From assembly GCF_965137005.1 (NCBI RefSeq), contig NZ_CBCRXM010000003.1:246506-310505 (forward strand): DNA of 64,000 bases, given 5' to 3'. Made by a program: the position numbers and the translations under genes. The notes under the pieces are model-generated. The model made no database searches, was not told where the DNA came from, and saw nothing but the letters and a program-made list of their open reading frames with translations. Origin of the DNA: Sphingomonas_O antarctica. GTDB lineage: Bacteria; Pseudomonadota; Alphaproteobacteria; Sphingomonadales; Sphingomonadaceae. Of the stretch, positions 17,309-26,061 are shown piece after piece. Every line of letters starts with the position of its first letter. Position 1 is the first letter of the stretch.

Positions 17309-18889
17309 CTAATCGAATTTGAGCGCCGTGGCGCGCTTCACGCCGGGCAGCTTCAAAATCGCGTCGAGCACCGCCGCCGGGACCGGCGTATCGACCGATA
17401 GCAGCAGCACTGCCTCGCCCCCCGCATCGCGGCGACCGAGGTGGAACGTGCCGATATTGACGCCCGCTTCACCCAGCGTCGAACCCAGCCGCCCGATGAA
17501 TCCCGGCGCGTCTTCATTGACGATGTACAACATGTCGCCCGCCAGATCGGCCTCGACCTTGATGCCGAACAGCTCGACCAGACGCGGAGCGGTGTTGCCG
17601 AACAAGGTGCCCGCGACCGAGCGTTCGCCCGCTTGCGTCGCGACGGTGACGCGCACCATCGTATGGTAATCGCCCTCACGCTCGCGGCGAACTTCACGCA
17701 CGTCCATGCCGCGCTCGCGCGCCAGGAACGGCGCATTGACCATGTTCACCGTGTCCGAATGCACGCGCATCAGCCCGGCGAGGACGGCGGACGTGATCGG
17801 TTTTGGATTGAGCGCCGCGGCGGCCCCCTCCATCTCGACCGAGATCGCGGTCAGTCCGTCATGTGCGAGTTGGCCGACCAGCGATCCGAGTCGTTCGGCG
17901 AGCGCCATATACGGCTTCAGCTTGGGCGCTTCCTCGGCGCTCAACGACGGCATGTTGAGCGCGTTGGTCACGCCGCCGGTGACCAGGAAATCGGCCATCT
18001 GCTCGGCGACCTGCAGCGCGACATTGACCTGCGCTTCGTTGGTGGATGCGCCGAGGTGGGGGGTCGAGATGAAGTTTGGGGTGTTGAACAAAGGCGATGC
18101 CGTCGCCGGTTCCTCGACGAACACGTCGAGCGCGGCACCGCCGACCTGACCGCTATCGAGCGCGTCCTTCAACGCCGCTTCGTCAATCAATCCGCCGCGC
18201 GCGCAATTGATGATGCGCACGCCCTTCTTGGTCTTGGCGAGGTTTTCGCGGCTCAAAATATTGCGCGTCTGGTCGGTCAGCGGCGTGTGCAGTGTGATGA
18301 AATCGGCCTTGGCGAGGAGCGTGTCGAGATCGGCCTTTTCGATGCCGAGTTCCACCGCGCGATCGGCGGTGAGGAAGGGATCATAGGCGACCACCTTCAT
18401 CTTCAACCCCAATGCGCGGTCGGCGACGATCGAGCCGATATTGCCCGCGCCGATCAGGCCGAGCGTCTTGCCGGTCAGCTCGACGCCCATGAAGCGGTTC
18501 TTTTCCCACTTGCCCGCCTGGGTCGAGGCATCGGCTTCTGGCAATTGCCGCGCCAGCGCGAACATCAGGGCGATGGCGTGTTCGGCGGTGGTGATCGAGT
18601 TGCCGAACGGCGTGTTCATCACCACCACGCCTTGCGCGGACGCCGCGGGGATATCGACATTGTCGACGCCGATACCGGCGCGGCCGATGACCTTGAGGTT
18701 GGTCGCGGCGGCCAGGATTTCCTTGGTCACTTTCGTCGAGGAGCGGATGGCGAGGCCGTCATACTCGCCGATCCGCGCGATCAGCTGATCTTTGGTTTCG
18801 CCGGTGATCTCATCGACCTCGACCCCGCGTTCGCGGAAGATCTGGGCGGCCAGGGGGGACATTTTGTCGGAAATAAGAACTTTGGGCAT
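17309..18889 (-). CDS. serA: D-3-phosphoglycerate dehydrogenase
   Basis: The 526-residue length fits the long PGDH type: substrate domain, NAD domain with GLIGAGNIGSIVADRALGLKM, the catalytic histidine in TPHLGAST, an intervening ASB domain and a C-terminal ACT domain from about 450. It oxidises 3-phosphoglycerate to 3-phosphohydroxypyruvate, the entry step to serine, and the ACT domain probably senses serine. The substrate of the next step is handled by SerC, encoded just upstream. A palindromic repeat separates serC and serA. Confidence 0.96.
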   Translation of the reverse strand: MPKVLISDKMSPLAAQIFRERGVEVDEITGETKDQLIARIGEYDGLAIRSSTKVTKEILAAATNLKVIGRAGIGVDNVDIPAASAQGVVVMNTPFGNSITTAEHAIALMFALARQLPEADASTQAGKWEKNRFMGVELTGKTLGLIGAGNIGSIVADRALGLKMKVVAYDPFLTADRAVELGIEKADLDTLLAKADFITLHTPLTDQTRNILSRENLAKTKKGVRIINCARGGLIDEAALKDALDSGQVGGAALDVFVEEPATASPLFNTPNFISTPHLGASTNEAQVNVALQVAEQMADFLVTGGVTNALNMPSLSAEEAPKLKPYMALAERLGSLVGQLAHDGLTAISVEMEGAAAALNPKPITSAVLAGLMRVHSDTVNMVNAPFLARERGMDVREVRREREGDYHTMVRVTVATQAGERSVAGTLFGNTAPRLVELFGIKVEADLAGDMLYIVNEDAPGFIGRLGSTLGEAGVNIGTFHLGRRDAGGEAVLLLSVDTPVPAAVLDAILKLPGVKRATALKFD

Positions 18890-18904
18890 TTGTTTGGAAC
18901 CTCA

Positions 18905-18983
18905 CGTCGCCGCGGCGGAGGCCGGGGCCGTTGGAATGAAAGCGCTGCCGTGTGCAGCGGCCCCGGCCTTCGCCGGGGCGACG
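18905..18983. repeat. Intergenic palindromic repeat, copy 2
   Basis: Arms 18905-18930 and 18958-18983 carry the same GC-rich 26-base sequence as copy 1, with a few substitutions. It fills the gap between the serC stop and the serA start, so it would be transcribed as a hairpin inside the serC-serA message. Confidence 0.85.
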
Positions 18984-18984
18984 A

Positions 18985-20154
18985 TCAACTGGCTTTGACC
19001 TGCGCCCAGGCCCAATCGAGCCACGGACCCAGCGCCGTAATGTCGGCGGCATCGACCGTCGCGCCGCACCAGATGCGCAGACCCGCAGGCGCATCGCGGT
19101 GACCCGCGACATCATAGCCTGCGCCCTCGGCCTCCAGAACGCCGGCAAGCGCCTTGATCTTGGCTTCGTCAGCACCTTCGACCTTGAGGCACACGCTGGT
19201 CTTCGAGCGGATCGCCGGATCATCGACCAGATGCGACAGCCACGGCAGGCTTTCGACCACTTCATCGAGCGCCGCGGCATTGTCCGCTGCGCGCTGCTGC
19301 AGCCCGGCCAGACCGCCGATCGACTTGGCCCATTCGAGCGCGAAGATCGCATCCTCGACCGCGAGCAGCGAAGGCGTATTGATCGTTTCGCCGGTAAACA
19401 CGCCCTCGTTCAGCGCACCCTTGGCCATCAGCCGGAATATTTTTGGCAGCGGCCATGACGGCGTGTGTGCCTCCAGCCGCTCGACTGCGCGCGGGCCCAA
19501 AATCAGCACACCGTGCGCCGCCTCGCCGCCGAGCACCTTTTGCCAGCTGAACGTCGCGACATCGACCTTGTCCCATGGAATATCATAAGCGAACACCGCG
19601 CTGGTCGCGTCGGCGATGCTCAATCCTTCGCGGTCGGCGGCGATCCATTCGCCATCGGGAACGCGCACACCCGACGTGGTGCCGTTCCACGTGAACAGGA
19701 CATCGCTCGACCAATCGACCGAATCCAGATCGGGGATTTCCCCATAATCGGCGCGCAGGACGGTCGGATCGAGCTTGAGTTGCTTGACCGCGTCGGTCAC
19801 CCAGCCTTCGCCGAAACTCTCCCACGCCATCGTCGTGACGGGACGCGCACCGAGCAAGGTCCACATCGCCATTTCGTAAGCGCCGGTATCCGAGCCCGGC
19901 ACGATGCCGATGCGGTGGGTGTCAGGCAGCTGGAGCATTTCGCGCATCAGATCGATGCAATATTTAAGCCGCGCCTTGCCCAATTTGCCGCGATGCGAGC
20001 GGCCCAGCGCGCCGGTGGCGAGGCGCGAGGCATCCCAGCCCGGAGGCTTGGCGCAGGGTCCCGATGAAAAATAGGGGCGTGCAGGCCGGGTTGTTGGCCG
20101 GTCTCGTTGCGCAGGCGCAACCGATGGCGCCGGGCGTTCCGATAACGTCGTCAT
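18985..20154 (-). CDS. serC: Phosphoserine aminotransferase
   Basis: The 389-residue class V aminotransferase contains YFSSGPCAKPPGWD near the start and the PLP lysine in ATFSWQKVLGGEAAHG. It matches the alphaproteobacterial SerC type in length. It transaminates 3-phosphohydroxypyruvate to phosphoserine with glutamate, and in many bacteria also serves pyridoxal phosphate synthesis. It is the first gene of serC-serA-hisZ. A two-hairpin leader right before the start codon matches the serC RNA motif, so its expression is probably controlled at the RNA level. Confidence 0.95.
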   Translation of the reverse strand: MTTLSERPAPSVAPAQRDRPTTRPARPYFSSGPCAKPPGWDASRLATGALGRSHRGKLGKARLKYCIDLMREMLQLPDTHRIGIVPGSDTGAYEMAMWTLLGARPVTTMAWESFGEGWVTDAVKQLKLDPTVLRADYGEIPDLDSVDWSSDVLFTWNGTTSGVRVPDGEWIAADREGLSIADATSAVFAYDIPWDKVDVATFSWQKVLGGEAAHGVLILGPRAVERLEAHTPSWPLPKIFRLMAKGALNEGVFTGETINTPSLLAVEDAIFALEWAKSIGGLAGLQQRAADNAAALDEVVESLPWLSHLVDDPAIRSKTSVCLKVEGADEAKIKALAGVLEAEGAGYDVAGHRDAPAGLRIWCGATVDAADITALGPWLDWAWAQVKAS

Positions 20155-20155
20155 T

Positions 20156-20202
20156 CAGTCTCTCCTCACAGAGAGCACGCGCTGCGTTGGGACAGCGTGG
20201 CC
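20156..20202 (-). promoter_or_regulatory. serC RNA motif (leader with two hairpins)
   Basis: Read on the minus strand, the first hairpin pairs CACGCTG (20199-20193) with CAGCGCGTG (20184-20176), with a two-base bulge. The second pairs CTCTC (20175-20171) with GAGAG (20164-20160) around a loop holding GAGG, so the Shine-Dalgarno region is partly buried. The serC ATG follows six bases later. The arrangement and position fit the serC motif described upstream of alphaproteobacterial serC genes. Confidence 0.72.
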
Positions 20203-20257
20203 CGTCGACCGCCCTAGAGTCTTGCTGCGGTGCGTCAAGCCGCTAACCTCGCCATCG

Positions 20258-20893
20258 ATGCGCCGCGCCGTGCTTTTATTGTGCCTGCTGGCGCTCGCCT
20301 CGTGCATCGGCGCACCGCGCCGCCAGCGCCCGCCGCCGCAAGCCGAGCGCGTCATGGATTCCGCCGCGTTGCGTCAATGCTTGTCGAAACTCGACCTCGG
20401 CGTGGCGCGTTATCGGCTGCTGCCCGACCGCGACTTCGGCAATGGCTGCTCGGCGAAAGGCGCGGTGCAATTGCTCGATATTGGTACGCCGATCACCAAT
20501 TTGGGGGCGATGACGTGCCCGCTCGCGTCCAGTTTCGCGCAATGGGTGCAGTCCGACCTGCAGATCCCGGCGATGGGCGAGTTCGGCAGCCCGGTGGTCA
20601 AGGTCGAGACGTTCGGCACCTATGCCTGCCGCAACGTCAACAACGCGGCGGAGGGCCGACTGTCCGAACACGCCTTCGCCAATGCCGTCGATGTGTCCGC
20701 CTTCGTGCTCAAGGACGGGCGGCGCATCGCGGTGCTCGGCGGATGGCGCGGCGATCCCGCCAATGGCCGCTTCCTGCGCGCAGTCCGCGATGCTGCCTGC
20801 CGCCGGTTCAGGACGGTATTGTCGCCCGACTATAATGCGCTGCACGAGAACCATCTCCACTTGGATATGGGCGGCGCGCGACTCTGCCGCTAA
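20258..20893 (+). CDS. Extensin-like C-terminal domain lipoprotein
   Basis: The 211-residue protein has a lipoprotein signal (LALASC) and then the extensin-like C-terminal family pattern: LGVARYRLLPDRDFGNGCSAKGAVQL, CPLASSFAQWVQ, YACRNVNN and the metal-ligand-like HAFANAVDVSAF and NALHENHLHLDMG. The conserved His and Asp residues recall zinc D,D- or L,D-peptidases of the M15 type, so a cell-wall role is possible but unproven. ATG 20258 begins the signal; the frame extends 12 codons further without support. The next gene starts 10 bases after its stop. Confidence 0.85.
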   Translation: MRRAVLLLCLLALASCIGAPRRQRPPPQAERVMDSAALRQCLSKLDLGVARYRLLPDRDFGNGCSAKGAVQLLDIGTPITNLGAMTCPLASSFAQWVQSDLQIPAMGEFGSPVVKVETFGTYACRNVNNAAEGRLSEHAFANAVDVSAFVLKDGRRIAVLGGWRGDPANGRFLRAVRDAACRRFRTVLSPDYNALHENHLHLDMGGARLCR

Positions 20894-20902
20894 GGGGCCG
20901 GG

Positions 20903-21739
20903 ATGACCGAAACACACATCCCGTCGCGCGTCTTTCCCGACGCATCGCAAGGCGCCGTCGACGCCAAGAACATCGTCCACACCGCGCAGACCGACAGCCT
21001 GTCGTACAAGCTGGCATTCCAGGACAACGCCTTTCTGCTGCGCCCCGACCTGCGCCCCGTCCGCTTCCAGCTGGAATTGCTCAAACCCGAACTGTTCCTC
21101 GACGAAGCCAACATCGCCTCGACGATGGTGTTCTACGGCTCGGCGCGGATTCCCGAACCCGGCGTCAAATCACAGAACCCCGATCCCAAGATCGCCGCGC
21201 GGCTCGAGGCCAATAGCTGGACCTATGCCGAAGCGCGCAAGCTCGCTGCCCTCGCCAGCACCAATGCGCATGACGAGGATGGCAAGCGCCACTTCGTCGT
21301 ATGCTCGGGGGGTGGTCCGTCGGTGATGGAGGCGGCCAATCGCGGCGCGGCGGATGTCGGCGCGGAGTCGATCGGCCTCAACATCGTCCTGCCGCACGAA
21401 CAGGCGCCCAACCCCTATGTTACCCCGACGCTGAGTTTCCAGTTCCACTATTTCGCGCTGCGCAAGATGCACTTCCTGCTCCGCGCGCGCGCCGTGGCGG
21501 TGTTTCCCGGCGGGTTCGGGACGTTCGACGAGACGTTCGAGCTGCTGACATTGATCCAGACGGGCAAGATCAAGCCGATCCCGATCCTGATGTTCGGGCG
21601 CGACTTCTGGAACCGCGTCGTCAATTTCGAGGCGTTGGTCGAAGAAGGCGTGATCGGCCCGCAGGACCTGAACCTGTTCCGCTTCGTCGATACCGCCGAA
21701 GAGGCGTGGCAGATCGTCCAGGATTTCTACGCGGCTTAA
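20903..21739 (+). CDS. LOG-family Rossmann protein (TIGR00730)
   Basis: The 278-residue protein has CSGGGPSVMEAANRGA near 134 and PGGFGTFDETFE near 200, the two conserved motifs of LOG/lysine-decarboxylase-like proteins. Some members are nucleotide 5'-monophosphate phosphoribohydrolases that release cytokinin bases or ribose 5-phosphate. The N-terminal 70 residues are an extension seen in the longer bacterial subgroup. The cellular substrate here is unknown. The 3' end overlaps the convergent cytochrome gene by four bases. Confidence 0.88.
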   Translation: MTETHIPSRVFPDASQGAVDAKNIVHTAQTDSLSYKLAFQDNAFLLRPDLRPVRFQLELLKPELFLDEANIASTMVFYGSARIPEPGVKSQNPDPKIAARLEANSWTYAEARKLAALASTNAHDEDGKRHFVVCSGGGPSVMEAANRGAADVGAESIGLNIVLPHEQAPNPYVTPTLSFQFHYFALRKMHFLLRARAVAVFPGGFGTFDETFELLTLIQTGKIKPIPILMFGRDFWNRVVNFEALVEEGVIGPQDLNLFRFVDTAEEAWQIVQDFYAA

Positions 21740-22398
21740 GCGCCCGGCTTGGTCGCCGGTGCGCTGCTATTGCCCGGCGTCCCGCCCGGCTGCGGCCCCG
21801 AAGGCGGCGTGTCGGTCTTGGCACCTTGCCCAGCCGGCGCTTCGGGCGCGCCGCTCGCCCCGGCGGCTGGCGCGGCCGGCAGCGGCAGGTTCGACCCCTG
21901 GCTGTTCAGATAGGCGATGACGTTGGCGCGATCCATCGCGTTGCTGAGGCCCGCAAAGCTCATCTTGGTGCCCGGCACATAGGCGCTGGGCTTGGTCAGC
22001 CACTGATCGAGCTCGGCAAAGCCCCATTTCACGCCCTTGCCCTTGAGCGCATCGGAGAAAGCGTAGCCGCCCTTGCCCTCGCCGGCGGCTTCACCGACTG
22101 TGGCATACAGGTTCGGGCCGATGCCGTTCGCACCGCCCTGGGTGATCGTGTGACATGATGCACACTTCTTGAACGTTTCCGCGCCCTTGGCCTCCTCGGC
22201 GGTCTGCATCCGCATCGCGATCGGCGGATCGGCGACGGCACCGGCGTCGGCACTCTCTTCGACGACGCCTTCGACGACATATCCCGGATGTTCCGGCTTT
22301 TCGCCGCGGAAATACTCGCTCGACACGATCGTCGCGCCCAGCGCCACGATCCCCGCGCCGAGCACCATCATCGAGATCGTGTTGAACCGGTCGTCCAT
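21736..22398 (-). CDS. Membrane-anchored cytochrome c (CycM-like class I)
   Basis: The 220-residue protein has one N-terminal membrane helix (about 8-28), the haem site CASCH near 77-81, and the distal methionine in PGTKMSF. The C-terminal 50 residues are proline/alanine/glycine-rich and disordered. It resembles CycM-type cytochromes that carry electrons from the bc1 complex to a terminal oxidase at the periplasmic face. The pheA gene is divergent. The disordered tail is longer than I would expect for the family. Confidence 0.9.
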   Translation of the reverse strand: MDDRFNTISMMVLGAGIVALGATIVSSEYFRGEKPEHPGYVVEGVVEESADAGAVADPPIAMRMQTAEEAKGAETFKKCASCHTITQGGANGIGPNLYATVGEAAGEGKGGYAFSDALKGKGVKWGFAELDQWLTKPSAYVPGTKMSFAGLSNAMDRANVIAYLNSQGSNLPLPAAPAAGASGAPEAPAGQGAKTDTPPSGPQPGGTPGNSSAPATKPGA

Positions 22399-22489
22399 GC
22401 GTCTTCCACCCTGTTCGGAAATAGTCGCGGCGCTTTAGGAAAGCAGGCGGGGTGGCGCAAGCGCAGTGCTTCGCTTACGCGGGCGCGCC

Positions 22490-23383
22490 ATGAACCGCTT
22501 TCCCGCTCCCGCGCGCCCGATCGTCGAAAAAATGCTGGCCGCCGCCGAGCATGATCCGGACAATGCGGTGTCGTTCCAGGGCGCGCCGGGTGCCAATTCG
22601 CATATCGCCATCGAGCAAGCCTGTCCCGGGGCGCTGCCGATCCCGTGCTTTTCGTTCGAGGATGCGATCGACGCGGTGAAGGAAGGCCGCGCCGCCCGCG
22701 CGATGATCCCCCTCGAAAATTCGCTGCACGGGCGCGTGGCCGACATCCACTTCCTGCTCCCCGAAAGCGGGCTGACGATCATCGGCGAGCATTTCCTGCC
22801 GATCCATTATTCGCTGATGGGCACGGGGCCGATCGCGGGCGTCAAGGCGGCGATGAGCCACCCGCAGGCGCTCGGCCAATGCCGCCGCTGGCTGCGCGCG
22901 CGAAACATCCAGCCGGTCCAGCACGAGGACACGGCCGGGGCCGCCGCGCAGGTTGCCGAAACCGGCGATCCGAGCATCGCCGCGCTCGCCCCACCGCTCG
23001 CTGCCGGGATTTACGGCCTCGAAACACTCGAAAGCATGATCGCGGACTCCTCGGACAACATGACGCGCTTCGTCATCCTGTCGCGCGATGAAGCCCCGCC
23101 GCCGCCCGAGGGTACGCCGACGATGACCACGCTAATCTTTGAAGTTAAGAACGTCCCCGCCGCTTTGTACAAGGCGATGGGCGGGTTCGCGACCAACGGC
23201 GTGAACATGACCAAGCTCGAAAGCTATCAGCATGGCGGCAGTTTTTCGGCGACCGAGTTCTTCGCCGATTTCGACGGCCACCCCAGCGATCCAGCGGTCG
23301 CGCGCGCGCTCGATGAACTGACCTTCCATTCGAAATGGGTGCGGTTGCTCGGAAGCTATCCCCAGGCCAGGCCGCGTGGGTAA
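22490..23383 (+). CDS. pheA: Prephenate dehydratase
   Basis: The 297-residue protein begins its catalytic domain at VSFQGAPGANSHIAIEQ and includes the conserved IPLENSLHGRV. A regulatory ACT domain follows from about residue 205 (TLIFEVKNVPAALYKAMGGF), with the phenylalanine-site motif KLESY. It makes phenylpyruvate from prephenate, and no chorismate mutase domain is present. ATG 22490 was chosen; eight further codons are open upstream. The 3' end overlaps the acetyltransferase gene by eight bases. Confidence 0.94.
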   Translation: MNRFPAPARPIVEKMLAAAEHDPDNAVSFQGAPGANSHIAIEQACPGALPIPCFSFEDAIDAVKEGRAARAMIPLENSLHGRVADIHFLLPESGLTIIGEHFLPIHYSLMGTGPIAGVKAAMSHPQALGQCRRWLRARNIQPVQHEDTAGAAAQVAETGDPSIAALAPPLAAGIYGLETLESMIADSSDNMTRFVILSRDEAPPPPEGTPTMTTLIFEVKNVPAALYKAMGGFATNGVNMTKLESYQHGGSFSATEFFADFDGHPSDPAVARALDELTFHSKWVRLLGSYPQARPRG

Positions 23384-23909
23384 CATCCGCGTGGCTGATA
23401 TTCGCGCCGCGACCGCCGCCGACCTCACGCCGCTGCGTGCGCTGGTCGAAAGTGCCTATCGCGGCGATAGCGCCAGGCGCGGCTGGACGCATGAGGCCGA
23501 CATGCTTGGCGGCCAACGCACCGACGAAGACACGCTGGGCGCGATCATCGCCGACCCGCAGCAGCGGATTTTGCTGGCGGAGCGCGACGGCGCACTGGCC
23601 GGTTGCGTCCAACTCACCGCGAAAAACGACGGCACCGCCTATCTTGGCCTCCTCGCCGTCGATCCAGAGTTGCAAACCGGCGGCATCGGCGCAAAACTTA
23701 TCGCCACCTGCGAAGCGGCCGCGCGCGACGAATTCCATGCCACGCGGATGGAAATGACCGTCATCGACGGCCGCACCGAACTGATCGCTTACTATCAACG
23801 CAAAGGCTACGCCCTCACCGGCGAACGCCGCCCCTTTCCGATGGGTGACGAACGCTTCGGCTTGCCGCAGCAACAACTCGAATTCGTTGTCTTAGAAAAG
23901 GCCCTTTAG
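23376..23909 (+). CDS. GNAT-family N-acetyltransferase
   Basis: The 177-residue protein has the acetyl-CoA motif LLAVDPELQTGGIGAKLIATCE (about 90-111), then YYQRKGYALTGERRPFP near the end, both standard for GNAT enzymes. The substrate is unknown. It overlaps pheA by eight bases and is probably co-translated with it. It converges with nudC, overlapping by four bases. Confidence 0.88.
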   Translation: MGNIRVADIRAATAADLTPLRALVESAYRGDSARRGWTHEADMLGGQRTDEDTLGAIIADPQQRILLAERDGALAGCVQLTAKNDGTAYLGLLAVDPELQTGGIGAKLIATCEAAARDEFHATRMEMTVIDGRTELIAYYQRKGYALTGERRPFPMGDERFGLPQQQLEFVVLEKAL

Positions 23910-24766
23910 GCGGCCCACACCCGCAGCAGGGTGTGCGCAATCGCGAACGGCGGCGGCGCGACGAACCGTCCGGGTTCACCCGCCAGCGCGGCGCGCACCT
24001 CGTCCTTTGTCGCCCAGAGCGCATCGGACAATTCCTTCGGATCGAGCGTGATCGCGTCGTCCAGCGCCTCCGCCACACAGCCGATCATCAATTGCGACCC
24101 GCCAAACGGCCACGGCTGACTGGCGATATAGCGCACCGCGCCCGTCGGGACGCTGGTTTCCTCCAGGATCTCGCGGCGCACGGCTTCTTCGATCGACTCG
24201 CCGGGCTCGAGAAACCCCGCCAGTGCCGAATAGCGCCCCTCCGGCCAACCCGCATTGCGCCCCAACAGCGCCCGCCCGTCATGTTCGGCAACCATGATCA
24301 CCACCGGATCGGTGCGCGGGAAATGTTCCGTGCCGCAGGTGCCGCACTTGCGCCCCCAGCCGCCACGAAACACCGCCGTGCCATGCCCGCAGCGCGCGCA
24401 AAAACGGTGCGCGCCGTGCCACCCGATCAGGCTGATCGCCGTCCCGAAAATCGCCGCATCGCCCGCCCGCATCATGCTCAATGCCGCGAACATCGCCGGT
24501 GAGCGCATCACCGCATTGATCGGCCCATCGGGTGCCGGCACGAAATGCGCCCGCCCCTGATCCAGCCCGAGGAAGATCAGGTCCGCTTCGGCATCGACCT
24601 CCGCCAGGCTGCCCCAATTTAACGAGCCATCATCGCCCAGCTGCGGCTCGACCCCGTCGAGCAGCAGCACCCGCGCGCGCCAGTCGAACAGGGCGGCATA
24701 GCCATCCGCATCCTGCCGCAAATGGTCGGCCCGATCGAGCGGATAGCCAGTAAGGGCCGGAGGCAT
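23906..24766 (-). CDS. nudC: NAD+ diphosphatase NudC
   Basis: The 286-residue protein has a zinc ribbon CARCGHG...KCGTCG (about 127-148), the Nudix box GFLEPGESIEEAVRREILEET, and SQPWPFGGSQLM, the array that identifies NADH pyrophosphatases. These split NAD(H) into NMN(H) and AMP, and NudC also removes NAD caps from RNA. The frame stays open 46 codons further 5', but ATG 24766 overlaps the stop of the serine hydrolase gene (TGATG), indicating coupled translation. Confidence 0.92.
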   Translation of the reverse strand: MPPALTGYPLDRADHLRQDADGYAALFDWRARVLLLDGVEPQLGDDGSLNWGSLAEVDAEADLIFLGLDQGRAHFVPAPDGPINAVMRSPAMFAALSMMRAGDAAIFGTAISLIGWHGAHRFCARCGHGTAVFRGGWGRKCGTCGTEHFPRTDPVVIMVAEHDGRALLGRNAGWPEGRYSALAGFLEPGESIEEAVRREILEETSVPTGAVRYIASQPWPFGGSQLMIGCVAEALDDAITLDPKELSDALWATKDEVRAALAGEPGRFVAPPPFAIAHTLLRVWAA

Positions 24767-26061
24767 CACAGGCTGGTATAGACGGTGCGCGAAAAGTCCT
24801 TGGTGAAGGGCATCGCGCTGTCGGGCATATATTGCGCGAAGCCCGACGCGCGGAACTTGGTCGATGGGTCGACCCACGCCACCGTCGCCGCCGCGCCGCC
24901 CCAACCATAAGTGCCGACGCCTTCGCCCAGCCCGTTGGGCGTGATGCGGACGCGCCCGCCCGCGCCGAACCCCTGACCCGCGGCGAATGTCCCGCTAGTG
25001 TCCACGCCTGGCGCCAGCAAATTGGACATTGCCAGCCGCGCCGTCGCCTCCCTCATGACCCGCACGCGCCCGATCGCGCCGAAGCCGGCCAGCATTTGCA
25101 GGAACCGGTCATAATCGCGCGGGCTCATGACCAGACCCGAGCCGCCGAGTTTCAGCGCTGGCTTGTCCGCGAAAATGGTCGTCGCGCCCGGATCGATCGG
25201 CGCGCGCGCGGTGCCGAGAATGCCGTAATTGGTCGTCATCCGCGCCAATTCGGACGTCGGCACCTGGAACCAGCTGCTCGTCATGCCCAGCGGCTGGAAT
25301 ATCCGCTTTCGCAGGAACGCTTCGAATTCCATGCCGCTCGCCTGCTCGATGATGTGGCCCATCAGATCGAGGCCGCACGAATAGCTCCAGCGCGTGTCCG
25401 GATCGGCGATCAGCGGCAGCGTCGCCAGCCGCTCCGCGAACGCCGCGAGGCTCGGCGCGGGCGGGATCGCATCGAGACCGGGCAACTTCATGTGGCTCAC
25501 CGCGCCCGATGCCAGACCGTTGTGCACAAAGGCATCGTGCAGCGCGCCCTTGCTGATGATTGCATAACCGAGGCCACCCGAATGGGTCAGGACGTGGCGG
25601 ATCGTCAGCGGCTTCGACGCGGGCCGCGCATCGAGCGACTTGACCGGATCGAGCGCCACCATCGGCTTGCGGAAACCGGGCACAAAATCGCCGACATCCT
25701 GGTCCAGCCGCAGCTTGCCGTCCTCGACCAACATCATCGCCGCGATGCCGGTGATCGGCTTGGTCATCGAATACATGCGGAACAGGCTGTCGGGGCTCAT
25801 CGCCAACGCACCAGCTTCGCGCCCCTGCTTGCCGCGCACCGCGAAGTTCGGCGCGAGCGTGCCGCGCCCGATCGCCCCGACCGCGCCCGGCAACCGGTCG
25901 TCGGCGATATAGGCGTCGAACAAAGCTTGCGTCGCCGCGATGGCCGGATCGGGAATCGCCGGCGACAACGCCCAACTCGGCTGAGCCAGCAACACGCCGC
26001 CCAGCAATGCGCTGCCACCCATAAACCGCCGCCGGTCAACCGCCTGATCGAACATTCGCAT
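24766..26061 (-). CDS. Serine hydrolase of the class C beta-lactamase / EstB family
   Basis: The 431-residue protein has a twin-arginine-like leader (VDRRRFMGGSALL) and the catalytic SxxK as SMTK near residue 97. A tyrosine in WSYSCGLDLMGH is the likely second base. The third motif is replaced by a YGWGGAAAT stretch, as in esterase-like members rather than true beta-lactamases. It is therefore probably a periplasmic esterase or peptidase. Its 5' end overlaps mutY by 26 bases, and nudC follows. Confidence 0.88.
   Translation of the reverse strand: MRMFDQAVDRRRFMGGSALLGGVLLAQPSWALSPAIPDPAIAATQALFDAYIADDRLPGAVGAIGRGTLAPNFAVRGKQGREAGALAMSPDSLFRMYSMTKPITGIAAMMLVEDGKLRLDQDVGDFVPGFRKPMVALDPVKSLDARPASKPLTIRHVLTHSGGLGYAIISKGALHDAFVHNGLASGAVSHMKLPGLDAIPPAPSLAAFAERLATLPLIADPDTRWSYSCGLDLMGHIIEQASGMEFEAFLRKRIFQPLGMTSSWFQVPTSELARMTTNYGILGTARAPIDPGATTIFADKPALKLGGSGLVMSPRDYDRFLQMLAGFGAIGRVRVMREATARLAMSNLLAPGVDTSGTFAAGQGFGAGGRVRITPNGLGEGVGTYGWGGAAATVAWVDPSTKFRASGFAQYMPDSAMPFTKDFSRTVYTSL

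Noticed and set aside
24766..26061. True class C beta-lactamase resistance gene
   Set aside because: The SxxK is present but the usual third motif is changed to a YGWGG stretch, which fits esterase-like members better.
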